From Mytilus californianus (lineage: Eukaryota; Mollusca; Bivalvia; Mytilida; Mytilidae): DNA of 64,000 bases. The DNA lies in contig NW_026262668.1 of the NCBI RefSeq assembly GCF_021869535.1, forward strand, positions 73,863,558 through 73,927,557, read 5' to 3'. Position numbers and translations under genes: made by a program. Numbering within the stretch: the stretch's first letter is position 1; each line of letters starts with the position of its first letter. Of this stretch, positions 11,736-24,600 are shown piece after piece. The notes below the pieces were generated by a model. The model saw only the letters and a list, made by a program, of their open reading frames with translations, made no database searches and was not told where the DNA came from.

Positions 11736-12240
11736 AGGAAGTATGAGATATAAGACAATTAGACAGCAACAAAGACCGCCTCGTAAAAAAGCACTAGAAG
11801 AAGAAAAGAGAAGACATTATAAAATTATGTAGTAGTGGTAGTGTCGTATATAGAAAAATGAAATCATAACTGTCAAAGGATACTGACTAACCCTCCAGGG
11901 AACTAGACTTCTAAATAAAATTTAAAACTCCATAACTTATGATACACATAAATATAAGAAGATGTGGTATGAGTGCCAATGAGACAACTCTACTACTGCA
12001 ACAATAAGCTTTTTACATCGGATGTGACTTTGAGAGGTCATACCGGTGTTATGTTGCCGCAGAAATCTCTGCACACGTCCCTTGTGCTTTTGACTGATAA
12101 CCGAACGTATTTCGTATAAATACAAAATCGAGTGCAAAATAACATTCCTTATCGCTTGTTATAAATTCATTTCTTCAATGAATACTCATGAAAATATTTT
12201 TTAAGAACACAAATGAGTTATATGAAAATGTTTTGTCGTA
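11736..12240. other. mostly no feature; partial SINE-like piece
   Basis: 'ataagaagatgtggtatgag' at about 11955-11975 marks a short reverse copy of the family described at 12250-12440. The rest shows nothing I can support. Confidence 0.45.
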
Positions 12241-12249
12241 AGAAATATA

Positions 12250-12440
12250 TATGTAGATATAAGAAGATGTGGTATGAGTGCCAATGAGACAACTCTCCAT
12301 CCAAGTCAAAATTTATAAAAGTAAACCATTATAGGTCACAGTACGGTCTTCATTACGGAGCCTTGGCTCACACCGAACAGTAAGCTATAAAGGGCCCCAA
12401 AAAATTACTAGTGTAAAACCATTCAAATGGGGTATATATA
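12250..12440 (-). repeat. mussel SINE-like dispersed repeat (reverse)
   Basis: 'ataagaagatgtggtatgag', then 'accattataggtcacag' and 'cacaccgaacagtaagc', then 'ggccccaaaaaattact'. Matches 20661-21000 closely by eye and is the reverse complement of 3650-3960, 25430-25610 and 57035-57230. Confidence 0.75.
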
Positions 12441-12891
12441 TAAGTAAAAGAATCATTAATATTTATGCACACGTACCGGAAAATTGTGTTTGCGGATGAA
12501 TATGTCATTTACTAGTATATCATGTGTATTGAATAGTTGTAAGGTTTACATATCTGTCTGGCAGGTATCATATTACCGCCTGTCATTTATTCATCATCCA
12601 ACATAACTTGCGGTCAACCGATGTTCAGTACTTCAGTACTTTGATTTATAACGAGATCACAACGATAAGAAGGATAATGTAAGAGTGCTAGTCTGAGGGA
12701 CAGAAACATTGTAGCTTAGGAAATAATGGATACGAATATAAAACGGAATTTGAAAGGTATATTGTACAATTTGGGATGCCAATACACAGTAGAATCAAAT
12801 GATGTCAAGTACAAAGCAGGTTTAAGTTCAACAGTTATTTAAAAATGTTCAGCATCTACGATTTTTTTGGTTTAGAAGTACTTTGATTGTT

Positions 12892-13316
12892 ATAAACGTA
12901 CTAAAGTTTGTAATATTAGTATCGACTATCTCAGTATAGTATTCACATATAAACGTACTAAAGTTTGTAATATTAGTATAAACTATCCAGTATAGTACTC
13001 ACATATATACGTACTAAGGTACTCACATATATACGTTCTAAGGTTTGTAATATTAATATAAACATACTAATAAAAGTTTGTAATGTTAGTATCGATTATA
13101 TCAGTATAGCACTCACATATATACGTAATAAGGTACTCACATATAAACGAACTTAAGTTTGTAATTTTAGTATCGACTATCTCAGTATAGTACTCACATA
13201 TAAACGTACTAAAGTTTTTTTTTATATTAGTATCGACTATCTCAGTATAGTACTCACATATAAACATACTAAAGTTTGTATTATTAGTATCGACTATCTC
13301 AGTATAGTACTCACAT
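12892..13316. repeat. 57-bp satellite array
   Basis: About seven full or partial units of 57 bp containing 'cgactatctcagtatagta' and 'ctcacatataaacgtac'. Some units are truncated to 24 bp, or carry a T-run (13217) or an extra piece (13040-13080). Because 57 is a multiple of 3, the reverse strand stays open and reads a repeated ICEYYTEIVDT peptide. I regard that as a by-product of the period, not a gene. Confidence 0.9.
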
Positions 13317-14102
13317 CAAATAATGATAACATTGTTGGTTGCTTTTTCAGCTGGTACAACATAAACTACGAACAGAGAGTATTTAATACGTTTTAAGTCT
13401 TGATATCGATTAAGTTGAACGATTTTTTTGATAAAATTATTTTCAGAAAGTTTAACACGATAATTAATCAAACAGATTTTTAGAAGAAAGAATTAAATGA
13501 TTATTGTCCGTTTACTCGCTGATGCACCTAATTTTAAAGAAGGCGTATGCTGATGACTTTACAACATCCTTCAGAAGGTGAACGCTATTTCGATCCTTTT
13601 TCATGACATTATATAACCCTGAGTGGACAATGTTTATGTCGCCTTTCACACCAGATTGATAATGATTAAACCTAGAATTTTCACACTTTCAACCGTAAGG
13701 TGGTGTTTTTGCCAGGCAGGCTTTATATAGACCCGGTAACTGCGATAAACATAACTAGACTGTATCCCTCCCTAACCATTCAATCTCTGGGAAAGAGAAA
13801 AATGTTTTCCGTCCGTAATTAACTGTGCAATAAAATAAAGTAACCCCCCTACTAGATACCCATCAAGTTCATTAAATACCAAAAAAAAGTACACGATTAA
13901 GGTGAATCGTTTTTCTTGATGTCCACGTAGCCTCTCACTGGTAAAAACGTAATAATAAACGAACATTAGCATTTTTTTAAAAATTTTATTCAGAAAGTTT
14001 CATAAAAGCTCTTTCACTCGCTAAGGAGTTGCAAATTTGTTATGCCTATTCCCCCAGCGTAATATAGAAAAAATGACATTCTTCGGCAAGTCATGAACCT
14101 TG
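13317..14102. other. no feature seen
   Basis: Single-copy-looking AT-rich sequence with a slightly GC-richer part at 13560-13800. No exon could be supported. Confidence 0.4.
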
Positions 14103-14324
14103 TCAGCGGTTGTCTTGTGTTATATCGTCACATTTTTTTTCATTTGGTATTGACGTCAGCTCTTTGATGATGTCTAGATCTGTAAAAATAATTACTTTTC
14201 TAGACTCGGGACGATTAAGAGCTCTACATGGGGAATAGACAGAGTCAGGTCTATTGTTGAAGAATATATGTTGACATATAAATGTCTTTGTTTTTGTGTC
14301 GTCGGATTGATGTCTCTTTGCCAT
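14103..14324 (-). CDS. weak exon candidate, unknown product
   Basis: An open frame of 73 codons on the minus strand, ending TGA. The last part reads ...ESRKVIIFTDLDIIKELTS then ends in a charged tail. A pyrimidine-rich 'taattatttttacag' within it (about 14179-14194) could instead be a 3' splice site for a shorter terminal exon. No known domain was recognised and there are no supporting neighbours. Composition is more codon-like than its surroundings, which is the only reason to list it. It may well be chance. Confidence 0.15.
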   Translation of the reverse strand: MAKRHQSDDTKTKTFICQHIFFNNRPDSVYSPCRALNRPESRKVIIFTDLDIIKELTSIPNEKKCDDITQDNR

Positions 14325-15510
14325 ACCTCACATCTCCTTTCGTTCATAGGAATGTATTAATTATTCTACTTTCATTGCATTTAAAAAAAAATCAAGTACT
14401 TAAAACAAAATTTGCGATTTCAAAGACATTTAATTTAATAAAACAGTTCGTAAGGTATAATCTTAATCTTAACAATCGCGTGCTGAGAAAAAAATGTTAT
14501 ACAATTATCCTTAGTAGAAAAATAAACGACAAGCGATATTGATATTGGATACTCTTGTTGGTATTTTGTGTTGACAGTTCGCTATCTTATTGATAAATTT
14601 TAATATTGCGTGGAAACAAAAGAAGAAATCTTCCCGTCACAGCACATTAGGAAATACATCAAAGCTGACAATTTTAAGTGCGTGTTTGTCCTTACAGTCT
14701 TGATCTACACTATAAGTTGACACAGTTGTACAATTCAAAATCTTTATCAAACATAGTAATTCCATTGTAACCCCTACACGAAGATTTTTAAGACTATTAT
14801 CAATAAACAAGACTGAAGGATTGAAAGAGACTTACGGAAACAGAAGGGAGACAGGCCTTTGTATAAATGATAAACGAGCCCCAGGTGATTTTGATTTTTT
14901 AATAATCTTCGATTGATATTTGATTACGATTGCATCTTTTCTAAGTCATTGACGATTAAAAGTTAAGTCTATTCGGTAGGAATACGTATATTCCCATGCT
15001 TTTGGAACATTTCAACTATGTTATTTAGTCATTTTTTAAATAAACTTCAGTTTGGTGTCAGCACGTAATCACAAGGGTTAAAAAAGGCTTAAAAATACAT
15101 TTTTCTCTCTTTTTTATATATATATATATCTTTTACCATACCGTACCATACTTTCATTCCATTTTGCAAATCTTTCAAACTTTTCTGGGCAATCGAGATA
15201 AGAAAATCCAAAAGTCGAAAAAAATACGTACCAACCTGACATTATAATACACTTTGGCCAAAATGAAAGGGATACATTGATAAAACATTGGACAGAAATC
15301 TCGATTGAGCATCACGAACCTTAGCAAACTCCGGGATGAACTCAAGTAAAAAAGGAGGGCAATATGTAAGTCCCATGACCTCTTGCCATCAATTATGATT
15401 TTAAGGAGTGTAAAATCGTTCCTGGGAAGCCAAGACACCTTCAAAGTCGAGAAAGTGTCAAACGCGTAAGCGGTGATATAAAATAGTATCCAATTAAGGT
15501 CTTCTTATAA
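14325..15510. other. no feature seen
   Basis: AT-rich sequence with a short (TA)n tract at about 15117-15129. No gene or repeat supported. Confidence 0.4.
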
Positions 15511-15616
15511 GGTAAATTACGTGGTTTATCGACCTTTGAAACAACTGATATTCACTAAGGTAAACGGTCGAAGTTAATATCAAGTTTTCAAAAGTCAATT
15601 AAACCACCTATTTACC
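15511..15616. repeat. 106-bp imperfect hairpin
   Basis: The left arm 'ggtaaattacgtggtttatc' ... 'gacctttgaaa' ... 'tgatattcac' pairs with the right arm 'gttaatatca' ... 'ttttcaaaagtcaa' ... 'ttaaaccacctatttacc'. Arms are about 43 nt with a few mismatches and bulges, around an 18-nt loop. It could be a foldback MITE, or less likely an RNA hairpin. No target duplication was identified. Confidence 0.6.
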
Positions 15617-17289
15617 GAAATAAAAAGACAGATCTTGTTTTATTCAATATTCTGAGAAAATAGTGTATTAAATGACAATTGTTTACCAAAACCAATGTAC
15701 ATCAAACATTCTCTCATAACTATACATGTGAAAGCACGCGACGTTTTGCACGGTGAATATCAATTTTCTTTAGGTGAATATGATGTTTATTCAAAACCCA
15801 ATTCATATAGAAAAAAACCTACTAAAATAATATCAATATGGAATAAATGACAATTACATGGATGCGGAATGATGTTTGTAAAGGTAGGCCTGCTGGAATT
15901 AAATTTGTAAAATTCCACAAAATTCTAGGCTACCACGCTGACTATAAGCGGACGCCATATAAGACAATGTTAGGAGTAGCTAAGAGACAAATATTGGCCT
16001 AACAACATTCGTCATCCTCTTTAACTGATGAACTAATTTCACCCCTTAACACAGAGGACGATATTATATCATAGGTTTTCGAGATACAGTTGCAGATATT
16101 GAAATGAATAATACCACAAGTTTGAGCTTTCTAAATAGCTGTGGACTGCTTCGCTCTATCCTAATTCAAGGTAATATGTGTGCATGTGGTTGTTGATTTT
16201 GTATTGGAAATGCGGTATTTTTAGATATTGATTGATATAAAATGCAATTAATATTTAGTTTCAGTGAAAATGATGTTGTTCTAATTAAAGAGTGTGCGTT
16301 ATACACCTATGCTTTTAAAATTTTGTTCACTTTACTTGTTGAAAATTAAAACATTTACAAATATACACGACTCTGGTGGTGTGCCTCTCTGGAGGTGTGC
16401 CTAGATTGGCAGATGTTATAAAATACAGATAATGCACTTTTGTAAACATTGTATAGGAACATTGTTTAGCAAAACAAATCGTGCATATTGCAGATTAACA
16501 AAACAAATAAACACGTATTAATAATTGATATTTCAATATTGAATTTCAGTGTGCAATATATGCATAATAAAACGAACATGAATAAATGACAGTTGATCGG
16601 AACTGAAATACACATAGTTGATTTTCCGGCATTTGATGTCTTATCCTGAGACGAGAAAAGTCTGTAATTCTTTATCTCATTTAAGCCAATAGCTGTTGCT
16701 GTATCTCAGTCGCATCATAAAGCAACCAATCAGAATTTATGTGTAATAAGTAATTATTTCAAGATGGCGTGTATATCAGCTGAAACTAATAGCTCCGCAC
16801 CGTGATGCGAAGCAAACATTCTCATCATCGATAGTGATAACTGTGCATGTATTGTTTGCAAAAAAAAAAAAAACAGCGTCACATGCATGCACAAAACGTT
16901 CTGATAGCAAATGAACTGCATGTAATTTGCGGTAAAACAAATGGCGATGTAGGTTATGGGACATCTTTTTTATGTTTTCTGTGTTGAAATGAATAAGAAA
17001 TTAAAAGAAATACCTTTCATGTTTTAATTGCATAATTTTCAATTTTTTCTTGGCAACCAAGATAACAAGAAGCAGTTAAAATCCAAAAGTCATCGAAAGA
17101 CAGACAATACTAGCCAAAAAGAATAAAAGACCAAACAAAACCCACAAAACATTACACAGAAAATTTCAGGGATTCTTAGTAATACAAATTTACTGTATGC
17201 ACATGCACTGCAAATTTAACATCCTAAGATGTCAAAACGTAACTGATGAACAAATTTACAAACGAAAACTTCTACTTCTTTTCTGTTGA
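15617..17289. other. no feature seen
   Basis: AT-rich sequence with an A-run at 16860-16873. No supported gene or repeat. Confidence 0.35.
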
Positions 17290-17618
17290 TGCCATTTGGA
17301 TGAGGCAAATTTAGTTCTTTTCTACATAATTTTTCTAACCCGAATAATCCAGTCGTTACATTCCACTATATCTAGCAAGAGATCGTTCACGGGGAGGGCA
17401 TGTAGTGTTCTAGTTAGAATTATTCTCGATCATCTCGCAGGACTTTATTTCAGTGAATGTTCTGTTCAATCACTAGAATCTCCATGCTGTTATAGTCATC
17501 GGGGTTGTGGTCTGACATTTCTGAAGTGTTGGCTCACTGGGAGAAAATGTAAATACTTTAGACGTTTGATATATCAGTACAGTAAAACTAGAAAAAAATG
17601 GACCTGTGACACTCTATT
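17290..17618 (+). CDS. weak exon candidate ending at GTAAGT
   Basis: A plus-strand frame open from 17290 meets a perfect splice-donor consensus GTAAGT at 17619. Composition here is GC-richer than the flanks. The translation is cysteine-rich near its end (PCCYSHRGCGLTFLKCW) but matches no family I know. The reading frame closes with TAA overlapping the donor. No start codon or acceptor can be fixed. Either one internal exon of an unknown gene or chance. Confidence 0.2.
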
Positions 17619-17622
17619 GTAA

Positions 17623-18590
17623 GTGCTTCCTTATTTATTTTATCTTGCTTTCTTCGTGAGTTGTCATTGGTTGATTAGTGTTCTTTGCAAAATGATATTA
17701 CTAAGAATTGAACAGCAATCAATCGTTTATTCGATTGCAATTACAGTCATCAACATTTTTATCGATTTTCATACACCAATCAACAACTTCTCGGTTCGCA
17801 CTTTCCGAACATTAAGCATACGCCTAGACGAGACCAACGTAGCATTCCTACGCGAACTGAATACACTCAGTCGATATATTTTGAAATGACATACATGTAC
17901 TAGTTCTTTATTTAAATACTTTTGACGATCAATCCTTAATGTTCACATGACTTTACACATAAAAACCTCAAAAATACATTTCTGAAATATCTAAGTTTAG
18001 ATTTACCTTCCATGGAAATGCATTAAACCTCGTTATCAAATATAAGGAATCAGACTAAAGCCATCTATCTTTTTATGGTGAGCGTAAAAGTACAGCTACC
18101 CATTTACGAAACATTCTAATGCAAGGCGGAAAGCTATAATAATTTTAAGTTAAAACAAACAAGTTTTTTAATGGATAATTTCGTGTATCTACTTTCAGCA
18201 TGCAATATCAGAAGTTAAACTGTTCATGATCATCGAAATGTTTTATGTAACAAACGGATTTAGATTTATTCTAAACGTTACAGTTACTTTGATCACTCAT
18301 TTGCTGAACACGACTTAAGTAATCAAAGCACCATTAATCTGACACGTTCAAGTCTTAATCACCACGTTAAATGATACATAATCATTAGATTGGTTTTCCA
18401 AACTTCATTAGCTGGATTTAAAATCTCCATTTAATCTCGCACCAGAAAAATACTTTTCTCGCTATTAGCTAATGCGATAAAACCTTTCATTTGAATGTTT
18501 TTAATCCATTATAAAATTACGATATAAGTGAAAAAATATGGAATAAAAATTTATTTACAACCATTGGGTCGATGCTACTGCATGCGGAGG
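17623..18590. other. no feature seen
   Basis: The frame continues open to 17889 past the stop, but nothing recognisable is encoded. The remainder is AT-rich non-coding sequence. Confidence 0.35.
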
Positions 18591-18594
18591 TTTC

Positions 18595-18725
18595 CTCCCC
18601 TTGAGTATCAACAGCCCAGCAGTCAGCACTTTTGATGAGCGTCACTGATGAGTCTTTTGTAGAGGAAACGCGCGTCTGGTGTACAAAACGTTAATCCTGG
18701 TATCTATTATGAATTTATGTTTAAT
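18595..18725 (+). repeat. dispersed repeat with GAGCGTCACTGATGAGTC core
   Basis: 'gagcgtcactgatgagtctt', 'acgcgcgtctgg' and 'aatcctggtatc' recur in diverged form at 51970-52035. The strong conservation of the GTCACTGATGAG / ACGCGCGTCTGG core between two otherwise different contexts marks a dispersed family. I recognise it from bivalve sequence. Confidence 0.6.
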
Positions 18726-19570
18726 ATATATTTGGTTGGAAAAGTAGTTTACACGTACTTGTGAAAATTACCTGGTATTTATATTATCATGTAAATTATG
18801 ATGAAAAAAGTAGATGTTAGTTAATATATTTATACGTCAATTATGACACAAAAAAAACCCATAATGCATGTAGAGGTCAATATAGCTACGGTCATCAACA
18901 AAATGTTACACTACGCTATCGCCAAAGTAAAACTGTGTAGACAACTGACGTATCAGAAATGCATTTCCAACAGTAACCAAATGTTATAAATAAATTAACA
19001 AAAAATGTTCACATCCAGCAAGCTAATAATCCAAGTCTCGGAGGAGGTTCACTTGGGAAAATCATCCAGTAAATTAAAAAGATATGAAAATGCTTTTCAA
19101 TTTTTAAGAAGGATTTTTTTTGTACAATGTTTACTCATGTTTTTATCATGAACCCAACTTGCATAAGACTCTTTGTGTTGTTGACAACTTCGACTACAAT
19201 TACTACAATATAGACATGTATCTCGTTTCAAAAATACAAAGATTAAAACTTGATGAAAAAAAACCATTAATACTCATGGTCATCATTCTTTCGTTTTTTT
19301 AGACATATTTGCCACAACCCACTGTTTCGACATTTCTTCGAACGGTCTTATAAGAAGATTTCTATAATCAATTTGACAAGATCGAATATACCTATATATT
19401 TAAATTTTATCCTAAAATATCTGCAGAATTAAACTGAAATACAGGGGTTCAATTATTGGTAACAATAAACACAAAATTACAATATTTTGAACCCAACAGA
19501 AAAAAAACCTTACATTATATATTTCGAGAATAATAAGTTCGGGGAGTGCAAATGTAATATTTTTTCCATA
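18726..19570. other. no feature seen
   Basis: AT-rich sequence with a 60-codon chance-like frame at 19120-19302. No support. Confidence 0.35.
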
Positions 19571-19574
19571 AACG

Positions 19575-19700
19575 TCACTGATTGTTGTTTGCTTAAGTTA
19601 AACGTCCAGTGAAAGGCATTTCATGAATATTCAAGACGAGAACACCCAATACGGTCAAACGGACGTAATCTCACATAAGTATTAAAGGGACGAAAGAGAA
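19575..19700 (-). repeat. 3' domain of AATC-tailed SINE-like family (reverse)
   Basis: Reverse-strand 'cttgaatattcatgaaatgc' followed by 'cactggacgtttaac' matches the 3' domain seen at 5330-5395 and 33775-33838. Confidence 0.5.
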
Positions 19701-20175
19701 GTTTAGGTAAATAAATTTCTATACCCCAATCACACTGGGGGTTTGTCTGGGGGTGTATTTCAAATCCAATTGTTTGCAAAAGAGAACATATTAAAATCCA
19801 CAAATGTAAACCTAACTATTTAAAACTGACATATCACCGAACTAGTGACAAAACAATCACTTGAACACTCTGGTTCCGACTTTAAAACACATTGAAATTA
19901 AATGTTTATTAAAGACTTTGCAAAATACACAGATTTTAAAGACTAAACACAAAAATGCAATGGTATTACAAATTTACGTTTGCTACTGAAAATAGGAGTT
20001 TGGTCATATAAGCTTTCAACTAACAACGGAACAATTCAATTCAAAAATTAAAAATGAGACTTGACTAAATAATATTTTGAGCAAACAAGGTCATGTTTTT
20101 CTCAGATTGTTAATGACGTCTTTACACATTAATCCGTTGGATGTGTACTGAATAATACTTTAGTCTTGTGAAACA

Positions 20176-20400
20176 ATGATTTATTTATTAGTTGTTATTG
20201 GTTTTGAACTATCTCTCAGTAACTGCGATGTATCTTTTGTCTTTATGTTAGTTGTTGTTTGTGCCTCGTGCCGATCTGACAAGGCAAGACATTTCCAACT
20301 GATTTTTACAGTTCTTAATGTTGTGTGGACGGTGGCACATAAATGTTTAAATCCTCGTCATTTGGACTCTGGTGGATAGTTGTCTCATTGGCAATCATAC
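20176..20400 (+). repeat. dispersed mussel repeat (CGTGCCGATCTGACAAGG)
   Basis: 'cgtgccgatctgacaaggca' and 'tttccaactgatttttacag', then 'ttgtctcattggcaatcata' at the end, which is the 3' phrase of the SINE-like family at 3650-3960. A composite of two repeat families. The open frame it contains (67 codons) is not regarded as a gene. Confidence 0.5.
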
Positions 20401-20660
20401 CTCATTCTATATAGAAAGTGAGTTGATTTTCTCTATCCATTATGGTACCCGTAAAGCAAAGTTGTATCTCGTCTACCAAAATAGAAATAGAATGAAGTTA
20501 TGCATATAGCGGCATCTTTGATCTTTCAAGTGTAGGTATAATCAAATGTTTAAATTTTTTTACTGAATGTTCCCACACTTACAAAAAGCTTATAATTAAA
20601 TTATAAATAAGCATGCATGGAAGATAACAACAATCGCTGTTCAGTGGAAAAAGCGAACAT

Positions 20661-21000
20661 ACTATATAGATATAGGAAGATGTGGTATGAGTGCCAATGA
20701 AACAACTCTCCATCCAAGTTACAATTAATAAAAATAAACCATTATAGGTCAAGGTACGGCCTTCAACACGGAGCATTGGCTCACACCGAACAGCAAGCTA
20801 TAAAGGGCCCCAAAAAATTACTAGTGTAAAACCATTCAAACGGAAAAACCAACGGTCTAATCTATATAAAAACGAGAAACGAGAAACACGTATGAACTAC
20901 ATAAACAGACGACAACTACTGTAATCAGATTCCTGACTTAGGACAGGTGCAAACATTTGCAGCAGGATTAAACGTTTTAATGGTACCAAACCTTCTCCCT
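20661..21000 (-). repeat. mussel SINE-like dispersed repeat (reverse, long copy)
   Basis: Starts 'ataggaagatgtggtatgag' and runs through 'cacaccgaacagcaagc', 'aaacacgtatgaactac' and 'gattcctgacttaggacagg' to 'accaaaccttctccc'. It is longer than the copy at 12250-12440. Its end abuts the putative exon at 21008. Confidence 0.75.
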
Positions 21001-21007
21001 AGTTGAG

Positions 21008-21113
21008 ATGCGTAGTGGTGGTGTTGTTTTATTTACATCGCTTTTATTTACGTTTGGATGCAAAATGGTATATCCAATTCCAAGATCTACGTCCTACTGC
21101 AGCAGTACATACG
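21008..21113 (+). CDS. possible signal-peptide exon of a secreted protein (partial)
   Basis: An ATG at 21008 opens a frame of 35 codons plus one base that ends at a splice donor, ACG|GTATGT (donor from 21114). The peptide begins MRSGGVVLFTSLLFTFGC: a basic start, a hydrophobic core of about 12 residues, then a polar stretch with prolines and a second Cys. This is the layout of a cleavable secretion signal and early mature region. A phase-1 intron after such an exon is common in secreted animal proteins. Immediately upstream is the end of a SINE-like repeat whose 'ccttctccctag' could even act as a splice acceptor. No later exon was found before the next repeat, so the product is unknown. It could be chance. 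Confidence 0.3.
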
Positions 21114-21249
21114 GTATGTACATGTATTATCTAAATTTCATAGGGATTGTGTTATCAGGATTTAGTGTTGATTAAAATACAAAGTTGAGTAACCCATGGG
21201 TTGACTGGGGTAAATAATATGGACAATGAACTTCTTTCTTTCCGACAGT

Positions 21250-21605
21250 TCAACACTTGCTTTTAGTGGGTCGTCCGTTTGACGAAGCCACGACCGGTTG
21301 GAGTGGGGATGTCTATTCCCGATGGCATGTGCAGACAGAGTGCCACGTTCTGTGCAAGTTCAATAACCCACGCAACAACTCTCCAAGGGGTCGGTTAGTA
21401 ATCTGTTGCTAGGCTACATTTCTGCCCCTCTCCAACACGTCCTCATTCCATGCTGCAATCCAAACTTCCTACCCTTCATCTCGGGCTACCTTGCAGACCT
21501 ACCCATTGTTTTAATTATTAATGGTTTCTTGCCCTGAATATGCATACACAAAATGCCACTGGAAATTTAGCATGCAACACTAAATCAATCTTTTATTCAA
21601 GTTCT
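21250..21605 (+). repeat. SINE-like repeat, 3' domain family
   Basis: 'atttctgcccctctcc', 'acctacccattgtttt' and 'cctgaatatgcata', then 'gccactggaaattta' share their order with 5200-5395 and 33690-33838. The 5' part differs from the other copies. Confidence 0.5.
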
Positions 21606-24600
21606 TTTATTATCCCCGGAGAGAGCGGTTGGGAGTGAGCTTCCTAAATTTTTGGATATCTGCCAATGAATATTTTAAAATCTGACCACAAATTTATACA
21701 TTGAAAAACTAATATTTAAATATTTTAACGGTAATCTTTGTTATGAGCGAAATATTTCATCTGTATCTGTCTACTACTTACTAGTTAGATATGACATTAT
21801 ATTCCAAGTATCATTTTTTTAATCGATTAATAAAATTTAAAAACCCACATATTTTCGTAAGTATAAATAGAGCTTCTTTTGGACTGGCTAGAGGTAACGG
21901 TTAGTCAATGAAAAGGTATATTCTATGAAATTTAGAGTGAGGGCTTTTCCTTTGCTGTTCTGTAAGTGTTTATCTATATGATATGTTTCTTTTTTATTTT
22001 ACATTTGTGATATATAGACATGTTATAAAAAGCAATGATGTTGGATTATCGACATCAATAGCAATGAATTACGCCCAACTGGTGCCAGGGACGGTCTTAA
22101 TGAACTTGCAGAAATGATGCGAGGTGTAAGCTTTCCCTCCGTCTCAGTCTCATTTCTATACTGCAGTGAAGAACAGCAATAAAAACTCTGCGCATTTGCT
22201 TCCTGATTTTGTCAAGTATATGTTGTGATTTTGTTCCATAAACTAATACTTTTTTCATAATGCATTTCGCCTGATGTTTATGAACAGACAGATGAAGTAA
22301 AATAACAAAGACTTCAAATTATATGGTATCAGGATTGGACTGACCCTTTTTAAAAAAGCTATTCCTATGCAAAACATACCATTTCATGTCCTTTAGATAA
22401 CAATATACGGAATAAGGGAGGCAATAAAAAAAGAAAAAGTACAGCAACACTATGGCAAAAGTCCACTAATCATTAACAAGAAAATTAAAGATCTAGCAAC
22501 GCTTATGGTTAGTTTCTCTGACAGGAATCACATTGGATTCACACAGCCTTGGAGCAGATAATTTCATAATAAATGTAAAAAACGGCTTTGAATCTAGAAA
22601 GACTAATTGTTAGTTATGAAGATTTTTTTTTCGGAATGAACTCCAAACTTCAAACGAAGTGCGAGCATGCAGGTGATTCGATAGGGTCGGCATCTCCGGT
22701 TTAGCGTGCATCACCCGTCATATGATCCCATAGTCTATCCTATCTGGCCAAAGCCAGATACACTACAAAACTAAGAAAGAGATGTCTTTGTGTTTGAACT
22801 TTATAGTCTTTGATATATCAAGATATACAGTATTTACTCATGAGATTATTTCTTATTGTTTTATTACGGAGGATGATAGTTATGTCTCCCTTTAGTAGAA
22901 GATAGACATATCGTTTTAGTAGGAATTTCTTATTCTTCATCTGGTTCTTCTTGTTTTCATATAACAATGTCCGGCCATAAATGTTAAATGTTTTGAAATA
23001 GACAAGATATTTGGTATGAAGATGTATTATCATAAGACAGTGTTGCGTATCATTATGACCGCGATATGCCCTTGACAGTTGACCTCAAAGGGAGATTATC
23101 CTTTTCAGGCCATGGATGTTTTTTTAGACATAAAAGTTGAGGGAAACACGTTATTTAGTCAGCTAGAACAAATCTCAATCATTTTGATTTTTGATTTACA
23201 TATTCGTAGTTTTTAAAATTATACATGTACATACTGCCCTTTTGAAAAAAAAATTCCAAAAAAGATATTGATGATGATGCTCTTTTAATTTATAAATGTA
23301 GTTTTAATGGTAAATGAAAGTGGTCATTGTGAATATTACTCCTTGGGCTGAAATAGGAAGAATTATCCAATGTTTAAAATGATTTAACAGACCAACAACA
23401 TGGAAATTGTCTTATTATGATGGCCATGGCACGTGCGGTCATAGTTATGTTTCAAATGATCTTTTTAGGTACTATAAACATGTATCATTGGCGGTCAAAA
23501 ACTTTATGACCATTCTCACGTGGATCATTATGAACAATGGATTTGACTTCTCGAAGTTTGGTTTCGAGCGTATCCGATGACGGGTATTCCAGATACACGT
23601 GACATGCCCATTGAAACCGATATCATACGTCCATTTTACCTATCATGCCTTTCATATTAATTTTGAGACAAACTGCAATATAAAAAAAATGTTTATATAT
23701 TTGAATTGTCGTCGTGATGAAGGTCTTAAATAATTAGGTGACAGAGAGATGGAATACAAATATGCGACGACTTCAAACCTTCTCTAAAGAAGCAAATTCT
23801 AAAATTTTATAGTGCTTAGTAATACAACTTTAACATATTTTCAATGAATACGGATTATGATATTTTGCAAACACGACCCACATTATGCTCTATGGACCTC
23901 ACAACCAAGCAGTAAGAGTACTTAGGATTCTGTCGAGTTGTGTGGATTGAACGTATTACAAATTCAAAAAGAACATAGGCTCTTGCTGTTAAGTAAACAA
24001 GGGAAACTTCATTTCTATTTCTATTTCTGAGATGACTCATTAATAAAAAATGATTCTCCATAATGACATATGATGTTTTTCAGGAAAAAAGCAAATAACA
24101 AAGCGTTAAAGTTCAAATTAATATGCACCTTTTATGACAAATAAAAAAAAATGATATTTAGGAAAACATCGTATAGCCCACGCAAAATAAGTATATTTGC
24201 ACTAAGGGCCTTATTCGTCCTCCTTACTCACCCCTCCCCCAAAATTAAAAACATAAATCTATTATTTCTTTATGAAAAGTGCTTCAAATTGGTGTATAAC
24301 AATGATTTCTGTTATTGTTTTTCTTATTAGGCGTTTTGATGAAAGTTGACTTTAACACCATCTAGAATTCAGGTAGGTTATAAGTTATAACAAATAAAAT
24401 ATTTAAAGATTTTTTGTCGAAGTATGAGCTGTGAGTTCCGGTCTCTTAAAAAAAATATACATAAGCCATACCCAGACCTTATCAAACATAAGCTTTTCTC
24501 AAATTTGAAACTATATATGTTAGTGTTGTTACTATAAGTAATGATGCATAATATGATAAGGAGACTTAGGACTTTATTTAAGTTGCAACAATTTTTGTCC

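Noticed and set aside
13067..13267. Minus-strand frame with repeated CEYYTEIVDT peptide
   Set aside because: Explained fully by the 57-bp satellite period being a multiple of three.
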